Source: Streptomyces sp.
Lineage (GTDB): Bacteria > Actinomycetota > Actinomycetes > Streptomycetales > Streptomycetaceae
Direction: 5' to 3'
Assembly: GCF_019510245.1 (NCBI RefSeq)
Contig: NZ_JAEKKT010000126.1
Span: 1 to 64,000 of the forward strand
Length of the DNA stretch: 64,000 nucleotides
Positions 25,789 to 35,079 of the stretch are shown here, piece by piece (the first letter of the stretch is position 1; each line of letters starts with the position of its first letter). A program made the translations under genes and the position numbers. The notes beneath the pieces are model-generated. The model ran no database searches. It had not been told where the DNA came from and saw only the letters and a program-made list of their open reading frames with translations.

Positions 25789-27285
25789 CTACTTCTGCAG
25801 CACCGACACGTCCTGGTCCGCCTCCGGAACGGCCACCGTGCCGCGGTCGTCCGGGAGGGTCTGGATCGTGAAGCCCGGGACACCGCCCTCGGTGGCCGCC
25901 AGGGTGCGGGCGCCGTAGACCGGACCGCCGGAGACCGTCTCGACGGTCAGGGCATAGGTCCCCTTCAGCCCGGACGGGACCGGGGCGGCCACGTTCTGCG
26001 TGGTGCCGGACTTGATCGTGAACGTCTTGGACACCGATGTGCCGCCGCCGCTCCCCGCCGACGCCGTGACCTTGACCTGGGCGGTCCCGGTCGGTGCGGT
26101 CAGGGAGAGGGTGGTGCCCTTGCCGCTGTTGTCGGCGGAGGTCGCGCGCGTGCCGACCGGTGCGGTCGCCGGGATGTACGCGGTCTCCCGGTTGCCGCCC
26201 TTGCCGCGCGTGACACGCAGGGCGGCCACCACCGGGACGGACTGGTCGGAGGGCGTGAGGATCAGCGAGCCCGCCTCGCCGCGCGTGACGTCGCCGAGGT
26301 CGGTGGCGGTGGTCATGCCCGACTTCACGTGCAGCGTCTCGTTGCCGGCGGGGGTGATCGTGCCGTCCGGGGAGGCGAGGCGCACCTTCAGGTCCGCGTC
26401 GTTGTCGCCGGTGGTGAAGGCGATCAGGCGGACGTCGGTGGCGTCCTTGGGGATGCCCGGCAGCACCAGGCTGCCCGCCGGGTCGGCGGCGGCGGCCAGC
26501 CAGTCGCCGCCGGTCTTGTCGTCCAGGGCCTGCACGCTCGCGCCGACCCGGCCGCTGCGCACGCTCACGTGCACGGTCAGGTCGGTCTGGCGCTCGTCCG
26601 TGAGCGTGGAGAGCAGGACCGGCTCACTGGCGTGCGGCTGGACGGTGATGCCCTCCCCCACCGTGGACTTGAGCTGGCCGTCCTTGCCGTACAGCTCGAC
26701 GTCGACCACGGCGGCGCTGTCGTCGGGGTTGGTGAGGTGCACGTAGTCGGTGCGGCCGGAGGCGGTGCTGGCGCCGGGGAACCAGAACTCGGTGTCGGCC
26801 GCCGTGCAGGTGACCCCCTGGAGGCCGCGACCGGTGCCCGCGGCGACCTCGGTGGTCTCCTGGACCGTCCAGCCTGAGGCGTACTTGCCCTCGGCGGTGC
26901 CGACGTAGGCCGGCCCGTCGGAACCGGAGGTGTCCCCGGTGGCCGGCGTGCCGGGCGCCTTGGGGGTGAGGACGGGCTTGGCGGCCTTCTTCTTGCCGCC
27001 GCCGCTCCCCGTCCCCTGCGCCGACTGCTCGGTGGCGGCCTGGAGCGCGGCCTTCCCGTCGCTCGTGGCGCCCTTGGTGACGGGCGTGAACGACGTGTAC
27101 GAGGTGTCCGCGATGTCGGACAGGCTGGGCGCCGGGCACAGCAGCGTGGAGCGCTCCACGGGCAGCTGGACGGCCGCCTCGGCGGCGTGCGCGGGGGTGG
27201 CGGCCGGCGCGTTCAGCTCGGCGAACCCGGTGACCGCCGCGAGGGCCGCCGTGCCGGCGAGCAGGGACAGGGTGGTGCGGTTCAC
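25789..27285 (-). CDS. DUF5719 family secreted or membrane-anchored protein
   Basis: A 498-residue protein with an N-terminal hydrophobic segment and signal-peptide-like start (MNRTTLSLLAGTAALAAVTGFAELNAPAATPAHA). The remainder is an extracellular beta-rich protein with a lysine/glycine linker ('SGGGKKKAAKP') and repeated beta blocks. It is the constant partner of the large glycosyltransferase upstream: its GTG overlaps that gene's stop (GTGA), so the two are coupled and probably act together at the cell surface. Function unknown. Confidence 0.8.
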   Translation of the reverse strand: MNRTTLSLLAGTAALAAVTGFAELNAPAATPAHAAEAAVQLPVERSTLLCPAPSLSDIADTSYTSFTPVTKGATSDGKAALQAATEQSAQGTGSGGGKKKAAKPVLTPKAPGTPATGDTSGSDGPAYVGTAEGKYASGWTVQETTEVAAGTGRGLQGVTCTAADTEFWFPGASTASGRTDYVHLTNPDDSAAVVDVELYGKDGQLKSTVGEGITVQPHASEPVLLSTLTDERQTDLTVHVSVRSGRVGASVQALDDKTGGDWLAAAADPAGSLVLPGIPKDATDVRLIAFTTGDNDADLKVRLASPDGTITPAGNETLHVKSGMTTATDLGDVTRGEAGSLILTPSDQSVPVVAALRVTRGKGGNRETAYIPATAPVGTRATSADNSGKGTTLSLTAPTGTAQVKVTASAGSGGGTSVSKTFTIKSGTTQNVAAPVPSGLKGTYALTVETVSGGPVYGARTLAATEGGVPGFTIQTLPDDRGTVAVPEADQDVSVLQK

Positions 27286-30200
27286 TGCTGGCTCCCGTCG
27301 TGGTGCTCGCCGCCGGTGCCGCGGTGGTGCTGGGCGGCCGGGTCGTAGGCGGGGTCGTAGGCCGGGTCGTAGCCCTGCTGGTACGTCGGGTCGTACCCGG
27401 CCTGCCCCTGCTGACCGCCGTAGGCGTACGGGTCGTACTGGCCGGTCTGGTAGGGGTCGTAGGTCTGCTGGTCGTAGCCGCCGGTCTGGTACTGGCCGGT
27501 GCCGGCTTCGGCGCCCTGGTACGGGTCGGCGTAGCCCGCGTCATAGCCGTCGCTCTGCGGATAGGACGCCGGGTCCCACTCGTCGTACGACTGCTGCTGC
27601 GGAACCGCGGCCGGGGTCTCCTCCTGCGGAGCCTGTGGATCCGCCGACGGGACGTCGGCGCCTTCCGGGGCCTCCTGGTGCTCCTGGGACTCCGGGAACT
27701 CCGGGAACTCCTCCTCGGCCTCCGCCTGGGCGCGCAGGCGGCGGGCGCGGCGGCCCTCGCCCTCGGTGGCCTGGGCGGGGATCGGCTGCTCCTCGGGAAG
27801 GTCGTCGTCGACGTCACGGCGGCGGCCGGGCAGGGCGAGGACGACCAGGACGACGGCGAGCGCTCCCTGCGCCCACAGCCAGGCGGTGTGGGTGAACGGG
27901 GTGTCGTAGGTGAGGTCGAGCTTCCCGCCGGAGGAGGGGAGTTCGAAGCCCTGGGCCCAGCCGTCCACGGTGGTGCGGGTCAGCGGCTTGCCGTCCAGGG
28001 TGGCCGTCCAGCCGGGGGAGGCCGAGTCGGCCAGGCGCAGGATGCGGCCGTCGGCGCCGGCCGGGACGGTGGTGTGGATGTCGACGGGTCCCGCGGCGAC
28101 GGAAACGGGGGTACCCGAGCCGTTCGCGGAGACGATGGTCGCGCGGGAGACCTGCTGGTCGACGCGCCACAGGGCGCTGCCGTCCTGCTGGCTGAGCCGG
28201 GACAGGCCGGGAGTGGCGTCGAGCACGCGCGTGATGTCGCGCGGCGCGCCCTTGTGGACCAGGACGTAGCGCACCGCGAACCCGCCGAGCTGGTCGGCCT
28301 GGTCGGCGCCGGAGCCGGCCACCAGGTTGGCGACGACCTTGTCGAGCTTGGCGTTCTCGCCGTCGGCGGCGGCCACCTCGGCGTCGCCCATGCGGGCGCC
28401 GGAGCCGCGTACCAGCATGTAGGTCACGCGGGCGGTGCTGTCGCTGTCGAGGACGAGGGTGCGGACCTGGTCGGTGGTGGTGCTGTCCTCGGCGACGAAG
28501 GCGGGCACCTGGGTGGGGTCGCGGCGCTCGACCGGGCCGTCGGCGCCCGCGATCATCCAGCCGGCGGCGAGCAGCAGCGGGCCCGCGGCGGCGGCGAAGG
28601 CGATCAGGGCGGCCACCGGCTGGCGCCAGCCGAAGCTCTGTTCGGCGACCCGGGAGCGTGCTCCGTCGGCGCCGAGCGCGGCGGCGGCCAGGATCGCGAT
28701 GCCGTAGACGAGGGTCGCGGGGCCGGCCCAGGCGGACTTGTTGGACAGGACCGCGAAGACCAGGCCGACCAGGGCGACCGCCCAGGCGGTGCGGACCGCC
28801 GACTGGCGCTCGGAGCGCAGCAGGGCGGCGAGCGCGGCCAGGACGACGCCGATGAGCAGCAGCCCGTCGACGGTGCCGGGGCCGCCCGGGCTGGCGCCGA
28901 GCAGGTCGAGGGCGGAGGCGGCCGAGGAGCCGTACCCCAGCCCGGCCTGTGTGAAGAAGCCGGACGGCAGCAGGGTCAGCGACCAGGGGGCGAGGACCAG
29001 CAGCGGGGTGCCGAGCTGGGCCAGCAGCCGCAAGCCGGAGGCGACCAGGTCGGAGCGGCGTACGGCGAGCACGGCGAGGCCGAGGACCAGGGCGATCGGC
29101 CAGACGATCGGCGTGAACGCGGTGGTGACGGTCAGCAGCAGCGCGTACGCCCAGGTGGCGCGCCAGCTGCCGCGTGCTCCGGAGGGGTGCGTGAGGCCGC
29201 TGGCCGCGATGCCCGCGCGGGCGATCAGCGGCAGCAGGATCGCGAGGACGGCGGTGCCGATGCGGCCGCCCGCGAGGGCGCCGGTGGCGGCGGGCAGGAA
29301 GGCGTAGGCGATGGCCGCCCAGGCGCGCAGCAGCCGCGAGGTGACCAGCGGGCGGGAGGCGAAGTAGGCGGTGAACCCGGCCAGCGGCACCGAGGCGACC
29401 AGGAGCACGGTGACGGCGAGCCCGGTGGAGCCGAACAGCAGGGAGGCCAGGGAGGCGATGATCGCGAGGTACGGCGGCGCGGCGGGAGTGCCGCCGGCGC
29501 CGACGGCGTGCCAGGCGTCCAGGTAGCGCGACCACAGCTCGCCCGCGCTGCCCGGGGCGGGCAGCAGGGCGCCGCCCGCGAGGGCGCCGGAGCCGAGCAG
29601 CGCGCGGCAGGCGACCAGCGAGAACAGCAGCAGCACCAGGAAGAGCACCGGGCCCGGTTTGCGGGCGATGCGCTTGAGGCGGGCGAACTGCTCGATCTCC
29701 AGGAAGTCGGCGTCGTCGCCGCCGGGCCCGGACTCGACCGCGCCGCCGTGCCGGCCGGCCGCGGAGATCTCGTCGTCGGCGCCGAAGAGGTTGCCCGCGA
29801 CCTGTTCGACGGTGGCCCGGACGGTGGCGCCGGGCGGCGGGAACAGGGGGCGCAGCTCGCCCTTGTCGAGCTGGGAGCGGCCGCGCCTGCGCCGCCCGGC
29901 GATGATCCGCTCGGGCCGCAGCAGGGTGCCCAGCAGGCCGCGGATCTCGTCGAGGGCCTGCCCGGGGACCTTGCCGACGAGGTAGGCGACGGTGCGCAGC
30001 AGGGTGCCGAGGACCAGGCGGAACAGGATCCAGGGCAGCACGGCCGTACGGGCGTTGACCAGCAGGGTGTAGATGGCCCCGGCCTTGTCGACCTTGTGCG
30101 GGGAGGTGGCGGTGCGGCCGGCGCAGTCGACGGTGCGGCGCTCGCGGGAGGCGGCCTCGGCGTGCCGTACGACGGCCTCGGGAGCGATCAGGACGCGGTG

Positions 30201-31013
30201 TCCCGCGTTGTGCGCGCGCCAGCACAGGTCGACGTCGTCGCGCATGAGGGGCAGCCGGCGGTCGAAGCCGCCGAGCTCCTCGAAGACGTCGCGGCGGATG
30301 AGCATGCCGGCGGTGGAGACGGAGAGCACGGGCCGTACGTGGTCGTGCTGGCCCTGGTCCTGCTCGCGGCGGTCCAGGCCGGTCCAGCGGCGACCGGAGT
30401 TGGCGATGGTGACGCCGACCTCCAGGAGCTGCCGGCGGTCGTACCAGCCGCGCAGCTTGGGGCCGACGACCGCCACGTCGTCGCGGCCCAGCTCCATCTC
30501 GTTGTCGACGACCCGCAGCAGCTGGGCCAGGGCGTCGGGTTCCGGGGCGCAGTCGTCGTGCAGCAGCCACAGCCACTGGACCGGCTCGCCGTACGGCAGC
30601 TCGGGCATGTCGTAGGCGTCGTCGCGCCACTGGCGGGTGACCGGGTCCCAGCCGCTGGGCCGCTTCAGGTACGGCAGGTCGTCCGGGGTGAGGAGGGGCG
30701 CGGTGCGGCTCGCCTCCTCGACGGCCTGGCCGAAGCCGGTGCGGCGGGCGAGGTGCAGGACGTTGGCGTCGCCGAGGGAGGCGGTGAGCTGCTGGGCGGA
30801 GTCGTCCGCGCTGCCGGTGTCGGCCGCCACCGCGTACTGGACGGGGCGCTCCTGGCCGAGCAGCCCGGCGAGCGCGTCGGGCAGCCAGCGGGCGCCGTCG
30901 TGGGAGACGAGCACCGCGGTCACCACATGACGCGGGAACTCGGGCGGGCGGGTTGGGTCAAACCCCGCTGTGGCAGCCGTGTCTTGGGCTGCCGTGTGGC
31001 TGTGCACGGACAT
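27282..31013 (-). CDS. large membrane glycosyltransferase, family 2
   Basis: A 1243-residue protein. Residues ~30-300 are a GT-A domain ('VTAVLVSHDGARWLPDALAGLLGQ', 'WLWLLHDDCAPEPDALAQLL' with the acidic metal site near 152, and 'FDRRLPLMRDDVDLCWRAHNAGHRVL'). A linker follows, then roughly a dozen membrane helices (~450-830) and an extracellular beta domain (~830-1050). The tail (~1080-1243) is Glu/Ala-rich, then Tyr/Asp/Pro/Gln-rich with many YDP and YQ repeats, probably disordered. It probably adds sugar to a lipid-linked wall polymer and exposes its C-terminal domain outside. It forms a two-gene operon with the DUF5719 gene. Confidence 0.85.
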   Translation of the reverse strand: MSVHSHTAAQDTAATAGFDPTRPPEFPRHVVTAVLVSHDGARWLPDALAGLLGQERPVQYAVAADTGSADDSAQQLTASLGDANVLHLARRTGFGQAVEEASRTAPLLTPDDLPYLKRPSGWDPVTRQWRDDAYDMPELPYGEPVQWLWLLHDDCAPEPDALAQLLRVVDNEMELGRDDVAVVGPKLRGWYDRRQLLEVGVTIANSGRRWTGLDRREQDQGQHDHVRPVLSVSTAGMLIRRDVFEELGGFDRRLPLMRDDVDLCWRAHNAGHRVLIAPEAVVRHAEAASRERRTVDCAGRTATSPHKVDKAGAIYTLLVNARTAVLPWILFRLVLGTLLRTVAYLVGKVPGQALDEIRGLLGTLLRPERIIAGRRRRGRSQLDKGELRPLFPPPGATVRATVEQVAGNLFGADDEISAAGRHGGAVESGPGGDDADFLEIEQFARLKRIARKPGPVLFLVLLLFSLVACRALLGSGALAGGALLPAPGSAGELWSRYLDAWHAVGAGGTPAAPPYLAIIASLASLLFGSTGLAVTVLLVASVPLAGFTAYFASRPLVTSRLLRAWAAIAYAFLPAATGALAGGRIGTAVLAILLPLIARAGIAASGLTHPSGARGSWRATWAYALLLTVTTAFTPIVWPIALVLGLAVLAVRRSDLVASGLRLLAQLGTPLLVLAPWSLTLLPSGFFTQAGLGYGSSAASALDLLGASPGGPGTVDGLLLIGVVLAALAALLRSERQSAVRTAWAVALVGLVFAVLSNKSAWAGPATLVYGIAILAAAALGADGARSRVAEQSFGWRQPVAALIAFAAAAGPLLLAAGWMIAGADGPVERRDPTQVPAFVAEDSTTTDQVRTLVLDSDSTARVTYMLVRGSGARMGDAEVAAADGENAKLDKVVANLVAGSGADQADQLGGFAVRYVLVHKGAPRDITRVLDATPGLSRLSQQDGSALWRVDQQVSRATIVSANGSGTPVSVAAGPVDIHTTVPAGADGRILRLADSASPGWTATLDGKPLTRTTVDGWAQGFELPSSGGKLDLTYDTPFTHTAWLWAQGALAVVLVVLALPGRRRDVDDDLPEEQPIPAQATEGEGRRARRLRAQAEAEEEFPEFPESQEHQEAPEGADVPSADPQAPQEETPAAVPQQQSYDEWDPASYPQSDGYDAGYADPYQGAEAGTGQYQTGGYDQQTYDPYQTGQYDPYAYGGQQGQAGYDPTYQQGYDPAYDPAYDPAAQHHRGTGGEHHDGSQQ

Positions 31014-31217
31014 CGAGGTACGGGCCCCGGTTCGATGGACTGCGGTGGACTCCTGCGCCCGCTGGTGGCGGCGAGGCGTCTCGGACGAGCGACCACACTA
31101 TCGGCTGGGCATGCCGACGGCCCGCCGCCTGTGGATAACCCACCCGCGACGGGCCGTTCGCGCAGCTCAGATGTGTGCGTTGTGTGGACGTCCGCTTCGG
31201 TCGGCAGCCCTCCCGGC

Positions 31218-31481
31218 TCAGACGGCGGCCTTCTTGAGGCGGCGGCGCTCCCGCTCGGACAGTCCGCCCCAGATACCGAACCGCTCGTCGTTGGCGAGGG
31301 CGTACTCGAGGCACTCGGACCGCACCTCGCAGGCGAGGCAGACCTTTTTGGCCTCTCTGGTGGAGCCGCCCTTCTCGGGGAAGAAGGACTCGGGGTCGGT
31401 CTGGGCGCACAGCGCGCGCTCCTGCCAGCCGAGTTCCTCGTCCGCGTCGTCGACCAGCAGTTGCTGCACCAGCTCGGTCAT
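31218..31481 (-). CDS. whiB: WhiB developmental transcription factor
   Basis: An 87-residue iron-sulfur protein. The four cluster cysteines are C25, C48, C51 and C57 (CxxC at 48-51), followed by the 'GIWGG' turn at 69-73 and the basic DNA-binding tail 'SERERRRLKKAAV'. The sequence 'WQERALCAQTDPESFFPEKG' is that of WhiB itself, not of its WblA-E paralogues. In Streptomyces WhiB acts with WhiA to start sporulation septation. It lies in its classical place beside the large glycosyltransferase and upstream of the F420 genes, which are divergent. Confidence 0.95.
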   Translation of the reverse strand: MTELVQQLLVDDADEELGWQERALCAQTDPESFFPEKGGSTREAKKVCLACEVRSECLEYALANDERFGIWGGLSERERRRLKKAAV

Positions 31482-31731
31482 GTGCGCCCCTCGTCTGTCT
31501 TTACGTCCCCGTGCCCGGCCGTTACCGATTTCGGCTGAACGACACGAGTGAAATTACAAGTGTGCTGCTCCGGGCGAGTCAAGCCGAGATCTGCTATTGG
31601 GCCCGTTATTCACTCTGCGGAACCAAGGCCGAGCGGAAAGTGTTCAAATCGGCATAAACCTTGACATGCAGACGAGGCCCCACTCAGGGCCTCCGACCCC
31701 ATACAGGGCTTGTACGGAGGAGGACGCCCAG
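31482..31731. promoter_or_regulatory. divergent upstream region of whiB
   Basis: About 250 bp ahead of whiB (minus) and the leader region of the cysteine dioxygenase gene (plus). It is AT-richer than the genes around it. Imperfect symmetry 'ACACGAGTG...CAAGTGTG' at 31543-31565 and 'AGGCCC...GGGCCT' at 31675-31692 could be protein sites. I cannot assign a start point. A TTGACA at 31660 reads toward the plus-strand genes. Confidence 0.35.
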
Positions 31732-31971
31732 ATGTTCGATCGCGTTCCGAAGTGGCTCGCGCGCCCGGTTGTGCGCCATGTGTCCCGGGTGCCCACTGAG
31801 CAAACCTTTCGGCAGCGAGATGGACCGGATGAGGTGAACCGTGTCCCACATACCGGGCGTCGAGTTGACACGGAGGGTGTGAACCGCTGTTCTTGTGGGC
31901 ATGCTCGCGAACTTGGCACTCACCTCGACCCGCACCGCCGGGTCCCACGGTGCTGCCCGCGCTCGCTGTAG
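31732..31971 (+). CDS. possible small protein in the cysteine dioxygenase leader
   Basis: A 79-codon frame starting MFDRVPKWLARPVVR with a strong ribosome site (GGAGGAGG, eight bases before ATG). Beyond residue ~25 the composition (Arg/Pro/His/Cys-rich) looks non-coding and the frame overlaps the Cys-rich leader peptide in another phase. It may be a real small gene or just a fortuitous frame. Confidence 0.3.
   Translation: MFDRVPKWLARPVVRHVSRVPTEQTFRQRDGPDEVNRVPHTGRRVDTEGVNRCSCGHARELGTHLDPHRRVPRCCPRSL
31865..31893 (+). promoter_or_regulatory. candidate promoter for a leaderless leader-peptide transcript
   Basis: TTGACA (31865-31870), 17 bases, then TGTTCT (31888-31893). The -35 is perfect and the -10 weak. 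If used, transcription would begin at or next to 31901, the ATG of the leader peptide, giving a leaderless message; this fits the absence of a ribosome site before that ATG. Confidence 0.4.
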
Positions 31972-31993
31972 CTGTTGCTGTTCCAGCTGTTGA
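31901..31993 (+). CDS. Cys-rich attenuation leader peptide
   Basis: A 30-codon frame, MLANLALTSTRTAG... ending in ARCSCCCSSC and a TGA stop. Five of its last eight codons are cysteine. It is followed 38 bases later by a terminator-like hairpin (32031-32053) and then by a cysteine dioxygenase gene. That order is the design of amino-acid attenuation: slow decoding of Cys codons changes folding downstream. Cys-rich upstream peptides in front of cysteine-related genes are known in actinobacteria, and NCBI annotates similar 'putative leader peptides' in Streptomyces. The exact alternative pairing is not worked out here. Confidence 0.7.
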   Translation: MLANLALTSTRTAGSHGAARARCSCCCSSC

Positions 31994-32030
31994 GCCGTAG
32001 CCGTCCCCGACCGCTCCCGCTCCGGCTGCA

Positions 32031-32053
32031 GACCGAGTCCCCAGGACTCGGTC
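32031..32053 (+). terminator. attenuator hairpin
   Basis: GACCGAGTCC (32031-32040), CCA loop and GGACTCGGTC (32044-32053): a perfect 10-bp stem followed by the pyrimidine-rich, T-rich 'TTCGCTTTTCGTTCC'. It is the most intrinsic-terminator-like structure in this stretch and lies between the Cys-rich leader peptide and the dioxygenase start. Confidence 0.65.
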
Positions 32054-32105
32054 TTCGCTTTTCGTTCCCCGCTGACCTTCTTCACTGAGGAACCAACGCA
32101 CCCCC

Positions 32106-32606
32106 ATGAACAGCGACAACGATCTCCAGATCGCCGGCGACATCCTCGAGGTCACGCACCTGCTGCAGGCCCCGCGCGAGCACCCGGTCACCGTGGCCGA
32201 GTTCGTCGGCCTGGCCCGGGCGATCGCCGCCGACCGCGCGCAGTGGGAGCACCTCGTCCAGTACGACGCGACCAGCCGCTGGTACCACCGCCTGCGCACC
32301 GGCCCCGGCTACGAGGTGTGGCTGCTGTCCTGGGTGCCCGGCCAGGGCAGCGGACTGCACGACCACGGCCGCTCCTCCGGCGTGCTGACCGTCCTGGAAG
32401 GGGCGCTCACCGAACGCACCGGGCGCGGCACGCGCGCGCTGGGCGCCGGTGCGCAACGGGTGTTCGCGCCGGGGTACGCGCACGAGGTGGTCAACGACAC
32501 GCTGGAGCCCGCGGTGAGCCTGCACGTCTACTACCCGGGGCTGACCGAGATGCCGATGCACACGGCGGCCGCGGCCGCCTGCGAGGCCCGTCCCGTGACT
32601 GCGTGA
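32106..32606 (+). CDS. cysteine dioxygenase family protein
   Basis: A 166-residue cupin of the type-I cysteine dioxygenase family, which oxidises cysteine to cysteine sulfinate with Fe(II) and O2. Iron ligands are visible in '[19 protein letters not shown]' (HxH) and '[12 protein letters not shown]' (third His). The ribosome site is weak (TGAGGA, about 14 bases from ATG), consistent with regulated expression. Upstream lie a Cys-codon-rich leader peptide and an attenuator hairpin. It is followed after 33 bp by fbiA and may be cotranscribed. Confidence 0.88.
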   Translation: MNSDNDLQIAGDILEVTHLLQAPREHPVTVAEFVGLARAIAADRAQWEHLVQYDATSRWYHRLRTGPGYEVWLLSWVPGQGSGLHDHGRSSGVLTVLEGALTERTGRGTRALGAGAQRVFAPGYAHEVVNDTLEPAVSLHVYYPGLTEMPMHTAAAAACEARPVTA

Positions 32607-32639
32607 CGCGTTGTCGCACCCGCCTGCAAGACTTGGCGC

Positions 32640-33599
32640 ATGCGCATTGTGGTTCTGGCAGGCGGTATCGGCGGTGCCCGGTTCCTGCGCGGTCTGAAGC
32701 AGGCCGTGCCGGACGCCGACGTGACCGTCATCGGCAACACCGGGGACGACATCCACCTCTTCGGGCTGAAGGTCTGCCCGGACCTCGACACGGTGATGTA
32801 CACGCTCGGTGGCGGCATCGACGAGGAGCAGGGCTGGGGGCGGGCCGAGGAGACCTTCCACCTCAAGGAGGAGCTCGCCGCCTACGGCGTGGGGCCGGAC
32901 TGGTTCGGGCTCGGCGACCGGGACTTCGCGACGCACATCGTGCGCACCCAGATGCTGGGCGCCGGATATCCGCTCAGCGCGGTGACCGAGGCGCTGTGCG
33001 ACCGCTGGAAGCCGGGCGTGAAGCTGATCCCGATGACCGACGACCGGGTCGAGACCCATGTCGCCGTCGAGATCGAGGGCGAGCGCAAGGCCGTGCACTT
33101 CCAGGAGTACTGGGTACGGCTGCGGGCCGGCGTCCCCGCCGAGGCGGTGGTCCCGGTCGGCGCCGAGCAGTCCAAGCCGGCACCCGGCGTCCTGGAGGCG
33201 ATCGCCGAGGCGGACGTGATCCTCTTCCCGCCGTCCAACCCGGTGGTCTCCGTCGGCACGATCCTCGCGGTGCCCGGCATCCGGGAGGCGATCGCGGACG
33301 CCGGGGTACCGGTGGTGGGCCTCTCCCCCATCGTCGGGGACGCTCCGGTGCGCGGGATGGCCGACAAGGTGCTCGCCGCGGTGGGCGTGGAGTCGACGGC
33401 GGCGGCGGTCGCCGAGCACTACGGCTCCGGGCTGCTGGACGGCTGGCTCGTCGACTCCGTGGACGCGGGCAGCGTCGCGCGCGTGGAGGCGGCCGGCATC
33501 CGCTGCCGGGCCGTTCCGCTGATGATGACCGACCTGGACGCGGCCGCGCAGATGGCCCGGGAGGCGCTGGCGCTGGCCGAGGAGGTGCGCGGGGCATGA
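32640..33599 (+). CDS. fbiA: 2-phospho-L-lactate (phosphoenolpyruvyl) transferase of F420 biosynthesis
   Basis: A 319-residue CofD/FbiA enzyme. It joins the activated 3-carbon phosphate guanylyl compound to the deazaflavin Fo, giving (dehydro)F420-0. Typical motifs: '[17 protein letters not shown]' (5-21), '[29 protein letters not shown]', 'HFQEYWVRL' and '[20 protein letters not shown]'. Length is normal for the family. Its stop overlaps the fbiB start (ATGA), so the two enzymes are translationally coupled. Confidence 0.96.
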   Translation: MRIVVLAGGIGGARFLRGLKQAVPDADVTVIGNTGDDIHLFGLKVCPDLDTVMYTLGGGIDEEQGWGRAEETFHLKEELAAYGVGPDWFGLGDRDFATHIVRTQMLGAGYPLSAVTEALCDRWKPGVKLIPMTDDRVETHVAVEIEGERKAVHFQEYWVRLRAGVPAEAVVPVGAEQSKPAPGVLEAIAEADVILFPPSNPVVSVGTILAVPGIREAIADAGVPVVGLSPIVGDAPVRGMADKVLAAVGVESTAAAVAEHYGSGLLDGWLVDSVDAGSVARVEAAGIRCRAVPLMMTDLDAAAQMAREALALAEEVRGA

Positions 33600-34957
33600 G
33601 GGACGCGACCGACGACACGACCGCAGCCACCGACGCGACCGGTACGGCCGACGCGGTGCCCGCGTACCGGGTGTGGGCGCTGCCCGGGATCCCCGAAGTC
33701 CAGCAGGGCGACGACCTGGCGAAGCTGATCGCCGCGGCCGAACCGGGGCTGGCCGACGGTGACGTGGTGATCGTCACCTCCAAGATCGTCTCCAAGGCCG
33801 AAGGACGGCTCGTCGAGGCGGCCGACCGGGAGGCGGCGATCGACGCCGAGACCGTACGGGTGGTGGCCCGGCGCGGGGCCCTGCGGATCGTGGAGAACCG
33901 GCAGGGCCTGGTCATGGCGGCGGCCGGGGTGGACGCGTCCAACACCCCCGCCGGGACGGTGCTGTTGCTGCCCGAGGATCCCGACGCCTCGGCCCGTGCC
34001 GTCCGCGCGGGCCTGCGGGACGCGCTGGGCGTCAACGTCGGCGTCGTCGTCACGGACACCTTCGGGCGGCCCTGGCGCTCGGGGCTCACGGACGTCACCA
34101 TCGGCGCCGCCGGCGTGGAGGTGCTGGACGATCTGCGCGGGGGCGTGGACGCGCACGGCAATCCGCTGGTCGCCACGGTCGTCGCCACGGCCGACGAACT
34201 GGCCGCCGCCGGTGACCTGGTGAAGGGCAAGGCGACGGGGATGCCGGTCGCCGTGGTGCGGGGCCTCGCCCATGTCGTGGCCGACGCGGACGACGACGGG
34301 GACGGCGCGCGGGCGATGGTCCGGGACGCGGGCAGCGACATGTTCCGGCTCGGGACGTCCGAGGCGGTCCGGGAGGCGGTGACGCTGCGGCGGACGGTGC
34401 GGGCGTTCACCGACGAGCCAGTCGACCCCGGGGCGGTACGGCGGGCGGTCGCCGCGGCCGTGACCGCGCCGGCGCCGCATCACACCACGCCGTGGCGGTT
34501 CGTGCTGCTGGAGTCGGCCGGGGCGCGCGTGCGGCTGCTGGACGCCATGCGGGACGCGTGGATCGCCGACCTGAGGAGGGACGGCAAGTCGGAGGAGTCC
34601 ATCGCGAAGCGGGTGCGGCGGGGGGACGTGCTGCGGAACGCGCCGTACCTGGTCGTGCCCTGTCTGGTGATGGACGGGGCGCACACGTACGGGGATGCGC
34701 GGCGGGACACGGCCGAGCGGGAGATGTTCGTGGTCGCGGCGGGGGCCGCGGTGCAGAACTTCCTGGTCGCGCTGGCCGGGGAGCAGCTGGGCTCGGCGTG
34801 GGTGTCGTCGACGATGTTCTGCCGGGATGTGGTGCGGGGTGCGCTCGCGCTGCCGGCCGAGTGGGAGCCGATGGGGGCGGTTGCGGTGGGGAAGGCCGCG
34901 GAGGCTCCGCGGGAGAGGGCGCCGAGGGAGGCCGGGGACTTCATCGAGGTGCGGTGA
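33596..34957 (+). CDS. fbiB: bifunctional F420:gamma-glutamyl ligase / dehydro-F420 reductase
   Basis: A 453-residue two-domain enzyme that adds glutamates to F420-0 and, in actinobacteria, reduces dehydro-F420-0 with its FMN domain. Residues ~20-250 are the CofE ligase ('[18 protein letters not shown]', '[20 protein letters not shown]', '[15 protein letters not shown]'). Residues ~260-453 are nitroreductase-like ('[14 protein letters not shown]', '[25 protein letters not shown]'). The start is fixed by the overlap with fbiA. The first ~20 residues are an Asp/Thr/Ala-rich extension. Confidence 0.95.
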   Translation: MRDATDDTTAATDATGTADAVPAYRVWALPGIPEVQQGDDLAKLIAAAEPGLADGDVVIVTSKIVSKAEGRLVEAADREAAIDAETVRVVARRGALRIVENRQGLVMAAAGVDASNTPAGTVLLLPEDPDASARAVRAGLRDALGVNVGVVVTDTFGRPWRSGLTDVTIGAAGVEVLDDLRGGVDAHGNPLVATVVATADELAAAGDLVKGKATGMPVAVVRGLAHVVADADDDGDGARAMVRDAGSDMFRLGTSEAVREAVTLRRTVRAFTDEPVDPGAVRRAVAAAVTAPAPHHTTPWRFVLLESAGARVRLLDAMRDAWIADLRRDGKSEESIAKRVRRGDVLRNAPYLVVPCLVMDGAHTYGDARRDTAEREMFVVAAGAAVQNFLVALAGEQLGSAWVSSTMFCRDVVRGALALPAEWEPMGAVAVGKAAEAPRERAPREAGDFIEVR

Positions 34958-35020
34958 GTTGCTTTGCGCCTTCGGATCGGGGTTGGCCGGTTCGTCGGCG
35001 AGTGCACGTTTGTGGGGGTT

Positions 35021-35060
35021 GATCGCGCAGTTCCCCGCGCCCCCAAAAAGACGGGCGCCT
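35021..35060. repeat. dispersed Streptomyces intergenic repeat, copy 1
   Basis: Contains GCGCAGTTCCCCGCGCCCC followed by an A-run and GGGCGC. The same block recurs at 36156-36195 (inverted), 39692-39742 and 49271-49415 in this window, always between genes. It lies after fbiB and before the glycosylase gene. Confidence 0.75.
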
Positions 35061-35079
35061 GAGGCCTAGGATTCTTTGA

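Noticed and set aside
31540..31570. BldD-type or WhiA-type site upstream of whiB
   Set aside because: AGTGA...TTAC and GACAC occur, but the match is incomplete and such short words are expected by chance.
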